Translations under genes and position numbers: made by a program | Assembly (NCBI GenBank): GCA_027622715.1 | Contig: JAQBYN010000019.1 | Coordinates: 1-52,244, forward strand | DNA: 52,244 bases | Direction of reading: 5' to 3' | Origin: Pseudomonadota bacterium | GTDB lineage: Bacteria; Pseudomonadota; Alphaproteobacteria; SHVP01 | Notes under the pieces: generated by a model | Seen by the model: the letters and a program-made list of their open reading frames with translations, nothing else | Database searches by the model: none | What the model was told of the DNA's origin: nothing | Shown: piece by piece, positions 35,312 to 43,906 of the stretch | Position numbering within the stretch: the stretch's first letter is position 1 | Layout of the letters: every line of letters begins with the position of its first letter

Positions 35312-36385
35312 ATGACCAGCGCGCTAACCAAGCCCACCGCAGTGCTCCGCGACGGGAAATCGCTCGTCGCGGCAGGTTTGATCGATCAGGGTGCGCGCGC
35401 GGAGGCTGACGCGGTCGCGCGACGCTACGCCGTCGCGGTCACGCCGGCGGTTCAGGTGCTGATTGATCCCACTGACCCAGCCGATCCGATTGCCCGCCAG
35501 TTCTTGCCGTCATCGGCTGAACTCAAGGACCAACCCGACGAGGACGCCGACCCGATCGGCGATGACGCTTTCAGTCCGGTCAAAGGCATCGTCCACCGAT
35601 ATCCCGACCGCGTGCTTCTCAAGCTCGTCCACACCTGCCCGGTCTACTGCCGGTACTGTTTCCGCCGCGAACGGGTCGGTCAGGGAGAGGCCCCGCTATC
35701 GACGGCGGAAATCCAGCGAGCCCTAGATTACGTCCGGGCGCGACCGGATATCTGGGAAGTCATTCTGACCGGCGGCGATCCGTTTGTGCTTTCTTCCCGG
35801 CGATTGCGAAACACGATCACCGCGCTCGACCGGATCGACCACTTGGGGGTCGTACGCATACACACGCGGGTGCCGATTGCCGATCCGGACCGTATTGACG
35901 ACGATCTGGTTGCTGCGCTGTCGGCCGACAAAGCAGTCTACGTTGTTATCCATTGCAACCATGCCCACGAGCTGTCGACGCCGGCGGTCGCCGCGATCCG
36001 CCGAATCGTCGATGCCGGCATACCGGTTCTGGCCCAGTCTGTTCTGTTGAAAGGTGTCAACGACGACGCGGCGTCGCTAGAGGCATTGTTCCGTGCCCTG
36101 GTGCGGGCCCGGGTTAAACCTTATTACCTTCACCATCCCGACCGGGCACCGGGAACGACCCATTTCCGACCCTCGCTCGCAACCGGTCGAACCATTGTCG
36201 ACGGCCTGCAGGGACGCCTCTCGGGACTGTGTCAGCCAACCTACGTGCTAGATATCCCAGGCGGCCACGGCAAGGTTCCCGTGGCAATCGAAAGGGCAGC
36301 AGAAGCCGGCGACGGCGCCTATGTACTGCGCGACCGGAATGGCCACCTGCACGACTACCGCGACAACGTGGACAACGGGTCGTGA
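35312..36385 (+). CDS. epmB: EF-P beta-lysylation protein EpmB (lysine 2,3-aminomutase family)
   Basis: The 357-aa radical-SAM and PLP enzyme converts (S)-alpha-lysine to (R)-beta-lysine for EpmA. The [4Fe-4S]-binding CxxxCxxC is CPVYCRYC with Cys109, Cys113 and Cys116. EVILTGGDPFVLSSRRL follows. The PLP-binding Lys is probably in the C-terminal DIPGGHGKVPVAIE. The protein is shorter than clostridial KamA, as EpmB is. AAGGA precedes the ATG. It is followed by efp after 61 bp. Confidence 0.93.
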   Translation: MTSALTKPTAVLRDGKSLVAAGLIDQGARAEADAVARRYAVAVTPAVQVLIDPTDPADPIARQFLPSSAELKDQPDEDADPIGDDAFSPVKGIVHRYPDRVLLKLVHTCPVYCRYCFRRERVGQGEAPLSTAEIQRALDYVRARPDIWEVILTGGDPFVLSSRRLRNTITALDRIDHLGVVRIHTRVPIADPDRIDDDLVAALSADKAVYVVIHCNHAHELSTPAVAAIRRIVDAGIPVLAQSVLLKGVNDDAASLEALFRALVRARVKPYYLHHPDRAPGTTHFRPSLATGRTIVDGLQGRLSGLCQPTYVLDIPGGHGKVPVAIERAAEAGDGAYVLRDRNGHLHDYRDNVDNGS

Positions 36386-36446
36386 GTTTGCCAGCGTTAA
36401 GGCAAGCTGGTAGTTTCCGCGCCCTCCTTCCAGTTTTGAGTTCGGC

Positions 36447-37010
36447 ATGAAGATCAACGCCAATCAAATTCGACCCGGCATGGTGATCGAGTATGAGGGC
36501 CGCCAGATGGCGGTTATCAAGATTCAGCTCATTCAGCCGGGTAAAGGCGGCGCTTTCATCGCCGTCGAGATGCGAGATTTGACGAATGGCGTCAAAACCA
36601 ACCAGCGCTGGCGCACTGCGGATACCGTGGAAAAGCTGAATACCGAGGAGCACGACTACCAGTATCTCTTCGCCGAAGCCGACAGCTTTACCTTCATGGA
36701 CCCGCAATCCTACGAGCAAATCACCATCGCCGGGTCACTCTTGGGGGACGACGCGGCCTACCTTGAAGACGGCATGACGGTGCGCGTGAACAGTGTCGAA
36801 GGCGTGCCCATCGGCATCCAATTGCCAGCGACCGTTATTCTTGAGGTCATGGAGGCAGAGCCGGTGGTCAAAGGGCAGACCGCCTCGTCGTCGTACAAGC
36901 CGGCCCAAATGAGCAATGGCTTGCGGGTTATGGTGCCGCCTTTTGTCGAAACCGGGACGCGGATCGTCGTCAACACCGCCGACGGGACCTACCTCAAGCG
37001 AACGGACTAA
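36447..37010 (+). CDS. efp: Translation elongation factor P
   Basis: The 187-aa EF-P rescues ribosomes stalled at polyproline. Its tip loop QPGKGGAF carries Lys33, equivalent to the E. coli Lys34 that is beta-lysylated, and the modifying genes epmA and epmB are adjacent. The three beta-barrel domains are recognisable from NANQIRPGMVIEYEG and SSYKPAQMSNGLRVMVPPFV to VNTADGTYLKR. Proline-rich clients in this window include TolA and the OmpA-like protein at 37944. suhB follows after 6 bp. Confidence 0.97.
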   Translation: MKINANQIRPGMVIEYEGRQMAVIKIQLIQPGKGGAFIAVEMRDLTNGVKTNQRWRTADTVEKLNTEEHDYQYLFAEADSFTFMDPQSYEQITIAGSLLGDDAAYLEDGMTVRVNSVEGVPIGIQLPATVILEVMEAEPVVKGQTASSSYKPAQMSNGLRVMVPPFVETGTRIVVNTADGTYLKRTD

Positions 37011-37016
37011 GCGCAG

Positions 37017-37847
37017 ATGGCCGGATCACGGTCGCCAATCCTCAACGTCATGTCGGGGGCGGCCAAACGCGTCGGGCGCTTCCTCGTGCGCGACTACGGC
37101 GAGGTCGACAAACTTCAAGTCTCCATCAAAGGCCCCGGCGACTTTGTCAGTTCAGCTGATCGCAAAGTAGACAATACCTTGCGCGAGTTACTCGGCAAGG
37201 CGCGGCCAGATTGGGGTTTTCTGACCGAAGAAGGCGATGAGGTCATAGGACGTGACCCAGACAATCGCTGGATCATTGACCCGCTCGATGGGACCACAAA
37301 CTTCCTCCACGGGTTACCGCACTTTTGTATTTCCATTGCGCATCAGCGCGGACGAGAGGTTGTTGCCGGTGTGGTTTATGACCCACTGCGCGACGAAACC
37401 TTTGCCGCCGAGAAGGGTGCGGGCGCCTATCTCAACGATAGTCGACTAAGAGTTTCCGCTCGGCGCGACCTCGCCAAGTCAGTCCTGGCAACCGGCATAC
37501 CGACCATTCGCAGTCCGGACACGATCATGCCGTTCATGAAGCAGTTGGTCACGGTAACGGGTCAGGTCTCAGCGATCCGGCGGTTCGGTTCGCCCGCGCT
37601 CGATCTCGCCTACGTTGCCGCTGGCCGGTTCGACGGGTACTGGGAGGCCGACCTACGCCCCTGGGATATGGCCGCTGGATTGGTCCTGGTGCGCGAAGCG
37701 GGGGGCTTTGTTACCGACCTAACTGGCGGCGGTACCATGCTTGAATCCGGCGATGTGCTGGCCACCAATCCCGAACTCCACCGCCCCGTCATGAAGCTCC
37801 TGGAGACCGCCGCACGGCTACCAGACTGGCCGCAGGCCGGGGTTTGA
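37017..37847 (+). CDS. suhB: Inositol monophosphatase family protein SuhB
   Basis: The 276-aa Mg-dependent phosphatase has the metal motif WIIDPLDGTTNFLHGLP near residues 81-97 and the second motif WEADLRPWDMAAG near the C-terminus. In E. coli, SuhB hydrolyses inositol-1-phosphate and also joins rRNA antitermination complexes. It follows efp with a 6-bp gap, so probably shares its transcript. The true substrate is not evident from the sequence. Confidence 0.9.
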   Translation: MAGSRSPILNVMSGAAKRVGRFLVRDYGEVDKLQVSIKGPGDFVSSADRKVDNTLRELLGKARPDWGFLTEEGDEVIGRDPDNRWIIDPLDGTTNFLHGLPHFCISIAHQRGREVVAGVVYDPLRDETFAAEKGAGAYLNDSRLRVSARRDLAKSVLATGIPTIRSPDTIMPFMKQLVTVTGQVSAIRRFGSPALDLAYVAAGRFDGYWEADLRPWDMAAGLVLVREAGGFVTDLTGGGTMLESGDVLATNPELHRPVMKLLETAARLPDWPQAGV

Positions 37848-37943
37848 GCCTGTTGTCCTGGCGCGCGGCACTGAGCTAAGGTGCCCGGGCGCAGAACGGC
37901 GCCGAAGAACGCTGTGAGCAACGAGGCAAAGGGAGACTTCTCG

Positions 37944-38873
37944 ATGAGCAAGCAAGAGCGTCGAGTATTGGTCGCGCGCTCGCGCAGCTGGCGGGTCACG
38001 GTGACGGCCGCTGCGACCGTTTTATCACTCAGCGGTACCGCGCTGGCTCAGGAGACCGTGATCATCGGTGGTAGCGGGCAATCCTCGGTCGAGGTCAATC
38101 TGGAAACGCTGCGCGATCTGGCCGGACGCCAGGTCGAGCGCATCCTGCGGTTTCCTGGCGAGGCGACCGATCAAACGGTCGTGCTACGGCCGCCCGGCGG
38201 CAACGCGACCCCGGCCCCCACTGCAACGCGTCGCCCGGTTCTAACCGCGCCGACCGCCAATGCTCGGCCAAGCATGCCCGCGCCCGCAGCGCCGGCGATC
38301 AATGCCCCAGCCCCGCCACCACTTGCACGGCCCGCCGCACCAGTTGTGCGCGAAACCGCGGCCGCCGCACCGCCGCGCGTTACGTCGGCGCCAATGCCGG
38401 CACCACCCACGCCGCCAACCGTGGCGCGCCAAATACCGCCCCGGGATAGCGCCGCGCCGGTCCGCGCCGTGCCACGCGCACCCGTGACGGCCCAGCCACT
38501 ACCGACGCCGCCCGCAGCGCGACAACAGACCGCCGCCTTGCCACCAGCCGTATTGCCCAACGATGGACAGGCCTTGCGCTTGTTGTTCGAGGGATCGAGC
38601 ACCCAACTCAGCGCCGCGGCCCAAACCGAGCTGCAGCAAATGGCCGGTGTATTGAACACCAACGAGCGGCGGATTCAACTCAAAGCGTTCGCGAGCGGGA
38701 CCAGCGACCGACCCAGTGCAGCCCGCCGTGAGTCGTTGTCTCGCGCCCTCGCCGTTCGATCCTTTTTGATCGAGAACGGGGTGCGCAGCACCCGCATTGA
38801 TGTGCGCGCCCTAGGCGAACCGACCGACGGGGGCCCCAGCGATCGGGTGGACGTCATATTGCTGACGCAATGA
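37944..38873 (+). CDS. Secreted proline-rich OmpA-domain protein
   Basis: The 309-aa protein starts with a long signal sequence (MSKQERRVLVARSRSWRVTV...GTALA, cleavage near 35). A short conserved-looking segment (SSVEVNLETLRDLAGRQVERIL) follows. Next is a disordered Pro/Ala-rich linker (about 90-200) with repeated APAAP/PPP motifs. The C-terminus is an OmpA-like domain (about 210-309: LRLLFEGSSTQLSAAAQTEL, IQLKAFASG, ARRESLSRALAVRSFL). The linker could span periplasm while the OmpA domain binds peptidoglycan. It precedes MotA- and MotB-like genes, suggesting one machine. The end of the gene, with its stop, is duplicated in a 26-bp tandem repeat. The ATG at 37944 has GGGAGA upstream. Confidence 0.78.
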   Translation: MSKQERRVLVARSRSWRVTVTAAATVLSLSGTALAQETVIIGGSGQSSVEVNLETLRDLAGRQVERILRFPGEATDQTVVLRPPGGNATPAPTATRRPVLTAPTANARPSMPAPAAPAINAPAPPPLARPAAPVVRETAAAAPPRVTSAPMPAPPTPPTVARQIPPRDSAAPVRAVPRAPVTAQPLPTPPAARQQTAALPPAVLPNDGQALRLLFEGSSTQLSAAAQTELQQMAGVLNTNERRIQLKAFASGTSDRPSAARRESLSRALAVRSFLIENGVRSTRIDVRALGEPTDGGPSDRVDVILLTQ

Positions 38874-38910
38874 TTTGAAGAATCTTGCTGACGCAATGAT
38901 TTGAAGAATC
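38859..38910 (+). repeat. Exact 26-bp tandem duplication across a stop codon
   Basis: Positions 38859-38884 and 38885-38910 are identical, running from TTGCTGACGCAATG to GAAGAATC. The first copy contains the last four codons and the TGA of the OmpA-like gene; the second repeats them in the intergenic region. Flanking bases differ, so the unit is exactly 26 bp. No mismatch suggests a recent slippage event. Confidence 0.97.
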
Positions 38911-38951
38911 CGGCGGGGCCGCGCGCGCCTTAAGGGGAGCGATCAAAAAAC

Positions 38952-40085
38952 ATGACTGGAACCCGCACTTTTCTGACGAGGATGATCATCTTTTTGGTCA
39001 TCGCCGCGGCCGTAATCCTGATCATTATCGGGCCGCTGCGGACCGCCTTCATGGCGAACCCGGCGATCAACGGCCTTATTCTTGGCGTCCTGCTCCTCGG
39101 CATCGTGTACGCGTTTCGGCAGGTATTGCTGCTCCATCCTGAAGTGCGCTGGATCGAAACATTCCGCCGCAGCGAACCCGGATTGTCGGTGCAGGAACCG
39201 CCCACACTCCTTGGCCCCATGGCCACCATGCTTGGGGATCGCACCAGTCGGCGGATGCAACTATCGACGCTATCGATGCGCTCGCTGTTGGACGGTATTT
39301 CATCGCGCCTTGACGAATCACGCGACATCTCGCGCTACATGATCGGCCTGCTGGTCTTTCTAGGGCTGTTGGGCACCTTCTGGGGCCTGTTGCAAACGAT
39401 TGGCGCTGTGGGGAGCGCGATTTCAGCCTTGAGCGTCGACGGTGGCGATTTCAGCGCCCAGTTCGACAGTCTCAGACGGGGCCTTGAGGCGCCGTTGACG
39501 GGCATGGGCACCGCATTCTCGTCCTCGCTGTTTGGCCTAGGTGGCTCGCTTGTTCTGGGTTTCCTCGATCTTCAGGCCGGCCAAGCACAGAACCGGTTCT
39601 ACAACGACCTTGAGGAATGGTTGTCCAGCGTGACCCGGCTATCGAGCGGCGGCGGCCTGGCGGAAGGCGATCAATCTGTGCCGGCGTACGTTCAGGCACT
39701 GCTGGAGCAGACCGCCGAAAGCTTGGACAACCTGCAACGGACGATGACCAACGCCGAGAGCGGACGTCACAGCGCCAATCAAACATTCATGAATCTGGCA
39801 GAACGGCTGGCAACATTGACGGATCAAATGCGGTCCGAGCAGGACCTGATGGTCAAGCTGATCGAGAGCCAATTGGAAATGAAACCGGTTCTTCAAAAGC
39901 TCGCCGAGGACCGTGGCGGCATCGACAAGAGTGCGCAGACCCATTTGCGCAACATGGACGTCTATTTGAGCCAACTGCTCGACGCGACGACCCGCGGACA
40001 GGAACAACTGGCTTCGGAAATCCGCAACGAGCTGAAATTGGTCGCACGGACGATCGCCGCGACGCTCGACAAGCGGCGCGATTAA
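38952..40085 (+). CDS. MotA/TolQ/ExbB-family ion-channel-like membrane protein
   Basis: The 377-aa protein has four predicted membrane helices: about 11-29, 38-56, 129-152 and 180-206. The third, FLGLLGTFWGLLQTIGAVG, matches the conserved pore helix of MotA/TolQ/ExbB proteins. The fourth, PLTGMGTAFSSSLFGLGGSLVLGF, is also family-like. A cytoplasmic linker lies between helices 2 and 3, and a long C-terminal helical tail (about 215-377) is coiled-coil prone. It is not TolQ (present at 22297) and has no flagellar genes around it. The MotB-like gene starts 12 bp downstream. It is probably the stator channel of a proton- or sodium-driven envelope machine; the driven process is unknown. Confidence 0.82.
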   Translation: MTGTRTFLTRMIIFLVIAAAVILIIIGPLRTAFMANPAINGLILGVLLLGIVYAFRQVLLLHPEVRWIETFRRSEPGLSVQEPPTLLGPMATMLGDRTSRRMQLSTLSMRSLLDGISSRLDESRDISRYMIGLLVFLGLLGTFWGLLQTIGAVGSAISALSVDGGDFSAQFDSLRRGLEAPLTGMGTAFSSSLFGLGGSLVLGFLDLQAGQAQNRFYNDLEEWLSSVTRLSSGGGLAEGDQSVPAYVQALLEQTAESLDNLQRTMTNAESGRHSANQTFMNLAERLATLTDQMRSEQDLMVKLIESQLEMKPVLQKLAEDRGGIDKSAQTHLRNMDVYLSQLLDATTRGQEQLASEIRNELKLVARTIAATLDKRRD

Positions 40086-40097
40086 ACCAGACCCGCA

Positions 40098-41537
40098 ATG
40101 GCGTTCCGAACACGCACGCGTAGTCAAGATTACTGGCCGGGCTTTGTTGATGCACTGGCCGCCTTGCTTGTGGTCATCATTTTTCTGCTTGTCGTTTTTG
40201 TCCTGGCGCAGGTGTTCTTGTCCCAGGCCTTATCCGGGCGCGATGAGGCACTGCAACGCCTGACGACGCAGATCAACGAACTGACCGAATTGTTGTCGCT
40301 GGAGCGTCAGGGTAACGCCGATCTCCGCCTCAACGTGGCCCAACTATCAGCATCACTGCAAAGTGCGAACGAGGAGCGGGACAACCTCGTGATCGAACTC
40401 TCCGACTTACGCTCTGAGGCAGGGCAACTTAACGAGACCGTTGCCCTTTTGACGCGCCGTGCCGAAACCGCCGAACGGAACCTCGCCGACGCACAGGGCG
40501 ATCTCGCCGCGGCCAACGACACGGCGGTGCGTGACCGCGAAACCATCCGCGCACAGCTTGCCGATGTTGAGCGCCTGCAGCGTGACATCGATGCCTTGCG
40601 CGTGTTGCGGGCAGACCTCGAGAAACGGGTCGGCGAATTGGTCACCGCACTCGACACCTCAGAACGCAGTGCCGCGACGTTGCAGCAGCAATCAACCGAC
40701 CTTGAGAACGCCTTGGAGGAAACCCGACAGATCGTCGGTACCCTGAGGGACACCGAGCGCGAACTGCAGGCAAAGCTTGCGACCGAAGAAGAGCGGACGC
40801 TGCTTGCGCAACGGGATTTGCGCGATCGCGAGGCCCGCCTCGCTGAGGTGCAGGCGTTATTCCTGGCGCGCGAATCGGCGTTGGAGGAAGAGCAAGAGCT
40901 GTCGACCGAAGCCAAGGCGCGGGTGTCGCTCCTAAACCAGCAAATCGCCCTGCTGCGAGAACAATTACGCTCGATTCAGGCCGCCTTGGACCTGGCAGAA
41001 TCGCGCGACAATGAACAACGGGTCGTAATCTCCGACCTCGGCAGCCGACTAAACCAGGCGCTGGCCCAAAAGGTTGAGGAATTGTCGCGCTACCGGTCGG
41101 AATTCTTTGGCCGGCTGCGCGAGGTTCTTGGCGAACGCCGGGACATTCAAATCGTCGGCGACCGTTTTGTCTTTCAGTCTGAAGTTCTATTTGGCTCGGG
41201 CTCAGCTGAACTGGGCGAAGAAGGGCGGGCGCGGTTGCGCGATTTGGCCGATACGCTGATCGAAATCATCCCGCGCATCCCAGCGGAAATCAGTTGGATT
41301 CTGCGCGTCGACGGGCACACTGATTCAGTGCCAATTAATTCGTCCCAGTTCCCGTCGAACTGGGAACTGTCCGGCGCCCGTGCGACCAACGTCGTCAAGT
41401 TTCTGGTTGAGGCTGGCATTCCGGCCGAGCGCCTCGCAGCCGCAGGTTTCGGCCAATATCACCCGCTCGACGACGGAAACGATGAGATCGCCTTCAGGCG
41501 CAACCGCCGGATCGAAATGAAACTGACCGAGCGTTAA
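40098..41537 (+). CDS. MotB-like protein: membrane helix, long coiled coil, OmpA domain
   Basis: The 479-aa protein has a single N-terminal membrane helix (about 15-40). YWPGFVDALAALLVV places Asp18 where MotB carries its ion-binding Asp. A very long coiled coil (about 45-335) follows, rich in Leu, Glu, Arg and Ala. The C-terminal OmpA domain (about 355-479) has FVFQSEVLFGSGSAEL, VDGHTDSVP (404-412), SNWELSGARATNVVKFL and RRNRRIEMKL. The coil is long enough to cross most of the periplasm, unlike the short linker of flagellar MotB. It pairs with the channel gene upstream. It is convergent with the ABC exporter, overlapping by 4 bp. Confidence 0.85.
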   Translation: MAFRTRTRSQDYWPGFVDALAALLVVIIFLLVVFVLAQVFLSQALSGRDEALQRLTTQINELTELLSLERQGNADLRLNVAQLSASLQSANEERDNLVIELSDLRSEAGQLNETVALLTRRAETAERNLADAQGDLAAANDTAVRDRETIRAQLADVERLQRDIDALRVLRADLEKRVGELVTALDTSERSAATLQQQSTDLENALEETRQIVGTLRDTERELQAKLATEEERTLLAQRDLRDREARLAEVQALFLARESALEEEQELSTEAKARVSLLNQQIALLREQLRSIQAALDLAESRDNEQRVVISDLGSRLNQALAQKVEELSRYRSEFFGRLREVLGERRDIQIVGDRFVFQSEVLFGSGSAELGEEGRARLRDLADTLIEIIPRIPAEISWILRVDGHTDSVPINSSQFPSNWELSGARATNVVKFLVEAGIPAERLAAAGFGQYHPLDDGNDEIAFRRNRRIEMKLTER

Positions 41538-43354
41538 CCGACGGAGACGTCGCGCAGCCCACCGACATTGAACTGAAGTTTTGCCAACCGGGCGTAGAGA
41601 CCGCCCTGCTGCATCAGGTCAGTGTGCGTGCCCTCGGCGACAATGCGCCCGCCATCTACCACCACGATGCGATCAGCCTTTTGGACTGTGGCGAGACGGT
41701 GCGCGATCACGATTGTCGTACGCCCTTGCATGAGGACTTCTAGCGCGTTCTGGACCGCGCGCTCACTTTCGGCGTCGAGCGCGCTGGTCGCCTCATCGAG
41801 AAGAAGCAAAGCAGGGTTACGAAGAAGCGCTCTGGCGATCGCAATTCTCTGTTTTTGTCCCCCCGAAAGCGTGACCCCGCGCTCGCCTAGCTGGGTCGCG
41901 AACCCATCGGGCAGGCGGTCTAAGAACTCGGTCGCGGAAGCCGCGTCGGCGGCGGCCCGGACGTCCTCGTCGCTCGCATCGGGGCGCCCGTAGCGAATGT
42001 TGTCCCACGCGTCCGCACCGAAGATCACCGGGTCTTGCGACACCAATCCAACATGCGAACGAAGATCGCGTGGGTCGAGGCGCACGAATTCTAAACCGTC
42101 AAACGTCATGTGACCTTCGGACGGATCGTAGAATCGCAACAGCAATTGAAACACCGTCGTCTTGCCCGCACCGGACGGCCCAACAAGCGCGACTGTCTCG
42201 CCAGCCGATACGTTCAACGAAAACGCCGACAATGCGGCGACATCGGGGCGCATTGGATAACGGAAGGTGACGTCGTGAAGCGCGACGGCGCCTTGCGCAG
42301 GACCGGGAATGGCGAGCGGCGAGGCTGGCGCTTTGATGCCGGGTTCAGCGGTCAGCAGCTCCGAAAGTCGCTCCGCCGCCCCGGCGGCCTTCTGCACATC
42401 GCCATAAACTTCCGACAGCGCTGCGACCGACCCAGCCGTGACGATCGCGTAGAACACAAACGCGCCAAGGTCGCCACTCGTCATGTTGCCATTCATGACC
42501 TGTATGGCGCCGATCCAGAGCACCCCGACGATTGAGCCGAACACCATCATGATCACCGACAGCGTTAGAAACGCGCGAGCCCTGATTTGGCTGATCGCGG
42601 CCTGGAGCGCGGCTTCAACTTTGCCGCCGAACCGCGACCGGTCAATATCTTCGTGCACAAATGCCTGCACGGTCCGCACCTCATTGATGCTCTCATCAGC
42701 GGCGGCACTGACGGCGCCGATGCGATCCTGCGTCTGCCGCGACAAATGGCGGACCCGTCGACCGAACACCATGAGCGGCAAAACAATAGCCGGTACGGCA
42801 AGGATGATGAGGCCGGAAAGTCTTGGGCTGGTCACGATCAACATGATCAGCCCGCCAATGAGAAGCAGGATATTCCGAAAGGCCATCGATGCGCTGGCAC
42901 CGACAATCGATTGTATCAACGTGGTGTCGGTGGTAATCCGAGACAGAATCTCGCCGGTCTTGTTGCGTTCGAAGAATACCGGACTCAGTCCAATGACCCG
43001 GTCGTACACCGCGCGTCTTAGGTCGGCGACGACCCGTTCGCCCAGCCACATCACCAAGTAATATCGTCCGAAGGTCCCGACAGCGATCACCGCCACGACG
43101 CCCAGCAACAGAATAAAAGTGCGGTTTACCGCCGCCATGGAATCAAAATTGTCGATCAAGAGCTGGAGGACACGGCCAATGCCCAGCGTCCCCACGGCCG
43201 CGGCGACCAGCGCGACGCCGGCGGCGGCGGCTACCCGCCAATAAGGATAAGCAAATTCCAGGACCGGCCTAAGTTGTCCCAAATCTCGGCTTTTTGGGCG
43301 CTCTTCAGTGGTCCCCCCGATGGACCCACCGTAACTACTCGGCTGTCGCGCCAC
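41534..43354 (-). CDS. ABC transporter, fused permease/ATPase (MsbA/ABCB-type exporter)
   Basis: The 606-aa half-transporter has six membrane helices (about residues 35-330) and a C-terminal nucleotide-binding domain. The latter has Walker A GPSGAGKTT (about 391-399), signature VTLSGGQKQRIAIARALL, Walker B LLLLDEATSALD and the switch His in IVIAHRLATV. It functions as a dimer exporting lipids, drugs or peptides. Homology is to the MsbA/LmrA subfamily; lipid A-core is one possible cargo, but nothing nearby confirms it. The start is GTG with AAGGA upstream. It is convergent with the MotB-like gene and divergent from rpmE. Confidence 0.88.
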   Translation of the reverse strand: MARQPSSYGGSIGGTTEERPKSRDLGQLRPVLEFAYPYWRVAAAAGVALVAAAVGTLGIGRVLQLLIDNFDSMAAVNRTFILLLGVVAVIAVGTFGRYYLVMWLGERVVADLRRAVYDRVIGLSPVFFERNKTGEILSRITTDTTLIQSIVGASASMAFRNILLLIGGLIMLIVTSPRLSGLIILAVPAIVLPLMVFGRRVRHLSRQTQDRIGAVSAAADESINEVRTVQAFVHEDIDRSRFGGKVEAALQAAISQIRARAFLTLSVIMMVFGSIVGVLWIGAIQVMNGNMTSGDLGAFVFYAIVTAGSVAALSEVYGDVQKAAGAAERLSELLTAEPGIKAPASPLAIPGPAQGAVALHDVTFRYPMRPDVAALSAFSLNVSAGETVALVGPSGAGKTTVFQLLLRFYDPSEGHMTFDGLEFVRLDPRDLRSHVGLVSQDPVIFGADAWDNIRYGRPDASDEDVRAAADAASATEFLDRLPDGFATQLGERGVTLSGGQKQRIAIARALLRNPALLLLDEATSALDAESERAVQNALEVLMQGRTTIVIAHRLATVQKADRIVVVDGGRIVAEGTHTDLMQQGGLYARLAKLQFNVGGLRDVSVG

Positions 43355-43440
43355 ATTTTTTCCTTATCAATCAATCGGTTCCTAGGCGAAACATAGGGGC
43401 GCCCTGCCTCGGAAACAATACAGGCCACTCGCGGTCAAGG

Positions 43441-43470
43441 TTGCCCAAGACGGACGAGTTCTGCTATAAG
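43441..43470 (+). promoter_or_regulatory. Candidate sigma-70 promoter of rpmE
   Basis: TTGCCC (43441-43446), an 18-nt spacer and TATAAG (43465-43470) lie upstream of the rpmE ATG at 43496. The leader would be about 18 nt, with AGCGGAG as the ribosome-binding site. Confidence 0.5.
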
Positions 43471-43495
43471 CCCGGCCTTCGAGCGGAGATCAAAG

Positions 43496-43720
43496 ATGAA
43501 GCAGGACATTCACCCGGACTACCACGAGATTACCGTGGTCATGACCGATGGCACCGAGTTCACGACACGATCAACTTGGGGTGCAGCGGGCGACCGCATG
43601 ACCCTGGACGTCGATCCGAAATCCCATCCCGCGTGGACGGGCGGCAATCAGCGTTTGCTCGATTCCGAGGGACAGGTCGCGAAATTCCAGAAGCGCTTCG
43701 AAGGTTTCGGCATCAAATAG
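43496..43720 (+). CDS. rpmE: 50S ribosomal protein L31
   Basis: The 74-aa protein matches alphaproteobacterial L31: [29 protein letters not shown], then [19 protein letters not shown] and a basic C-terminal segment. It contains no Cys, so it lacks the zinc site of the C+ form, as is usual in this class. It is monocistronic, with a clear promoter and a terminator 21 bp after the stop. Confidence 0.96.
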   Translation: MKQDIHPDYHEITVVMTDGTEFTTRSTWGAAGDRMTLDVDPKSHPAWTGGNQRLLDSEGQVAKFQKRFEGFGIK

Positions 43721-43741
43721 GCTGCCGAAATTTCGTGAACG

Positions 43742-43766
43742 AAGCCGCCTCAGGGCGGCTTTTTTT
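43742..43766 (+). terminator. Rho-independent terminator of rpmE
   Basis: AAGCCGCC (43742-43749), loop TCAG and GGCGGCTT (43754-43761) form a perfect 8-bp stem running into a T-tract ending at 43766. Confidence 0.93.
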
Positions 43767-43833
43767 ATGTCCCATCCTTGATCCGTATTTTCCACACACC
43801 AAATCAATGGCGTGCCAAGTGCCCGATGTGGGG

Positions 43834-43861
43834 CTTGGCGTGACGCGAGGTTCGGCCATGT
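43834..43861 (+). promoter_or_regulatory. Possible RpoH promoter of hsp20
   Basis: CTTGGC (43834-43839), 14 nt and GGCCATGT (43854-43861) resemble the sigma-32 consensus CTTGAA-N13/15-CCCCATNT. The element lies 45 bp before the hsp20 start. It is a partial match only, and its plausibility comes from the downstream gene. Confidence 0.3.
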
Positions 43862-43906
43862 CGGCGAACCTTTTGACCACATTGCTTCAACGGAGGATGT
43901 GACGCT

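Noticed and set aside
38952-41537. The MotA/MotB-like pair as a Zorya anti-phage system
   Set aside because: Both have MotA-type and OmpA-type partners, but no ZorC, ZorD or ZorE gene is adjacent. Neighbours are housekeeping genes, and the long coiled coil is in the MotB-like protein.
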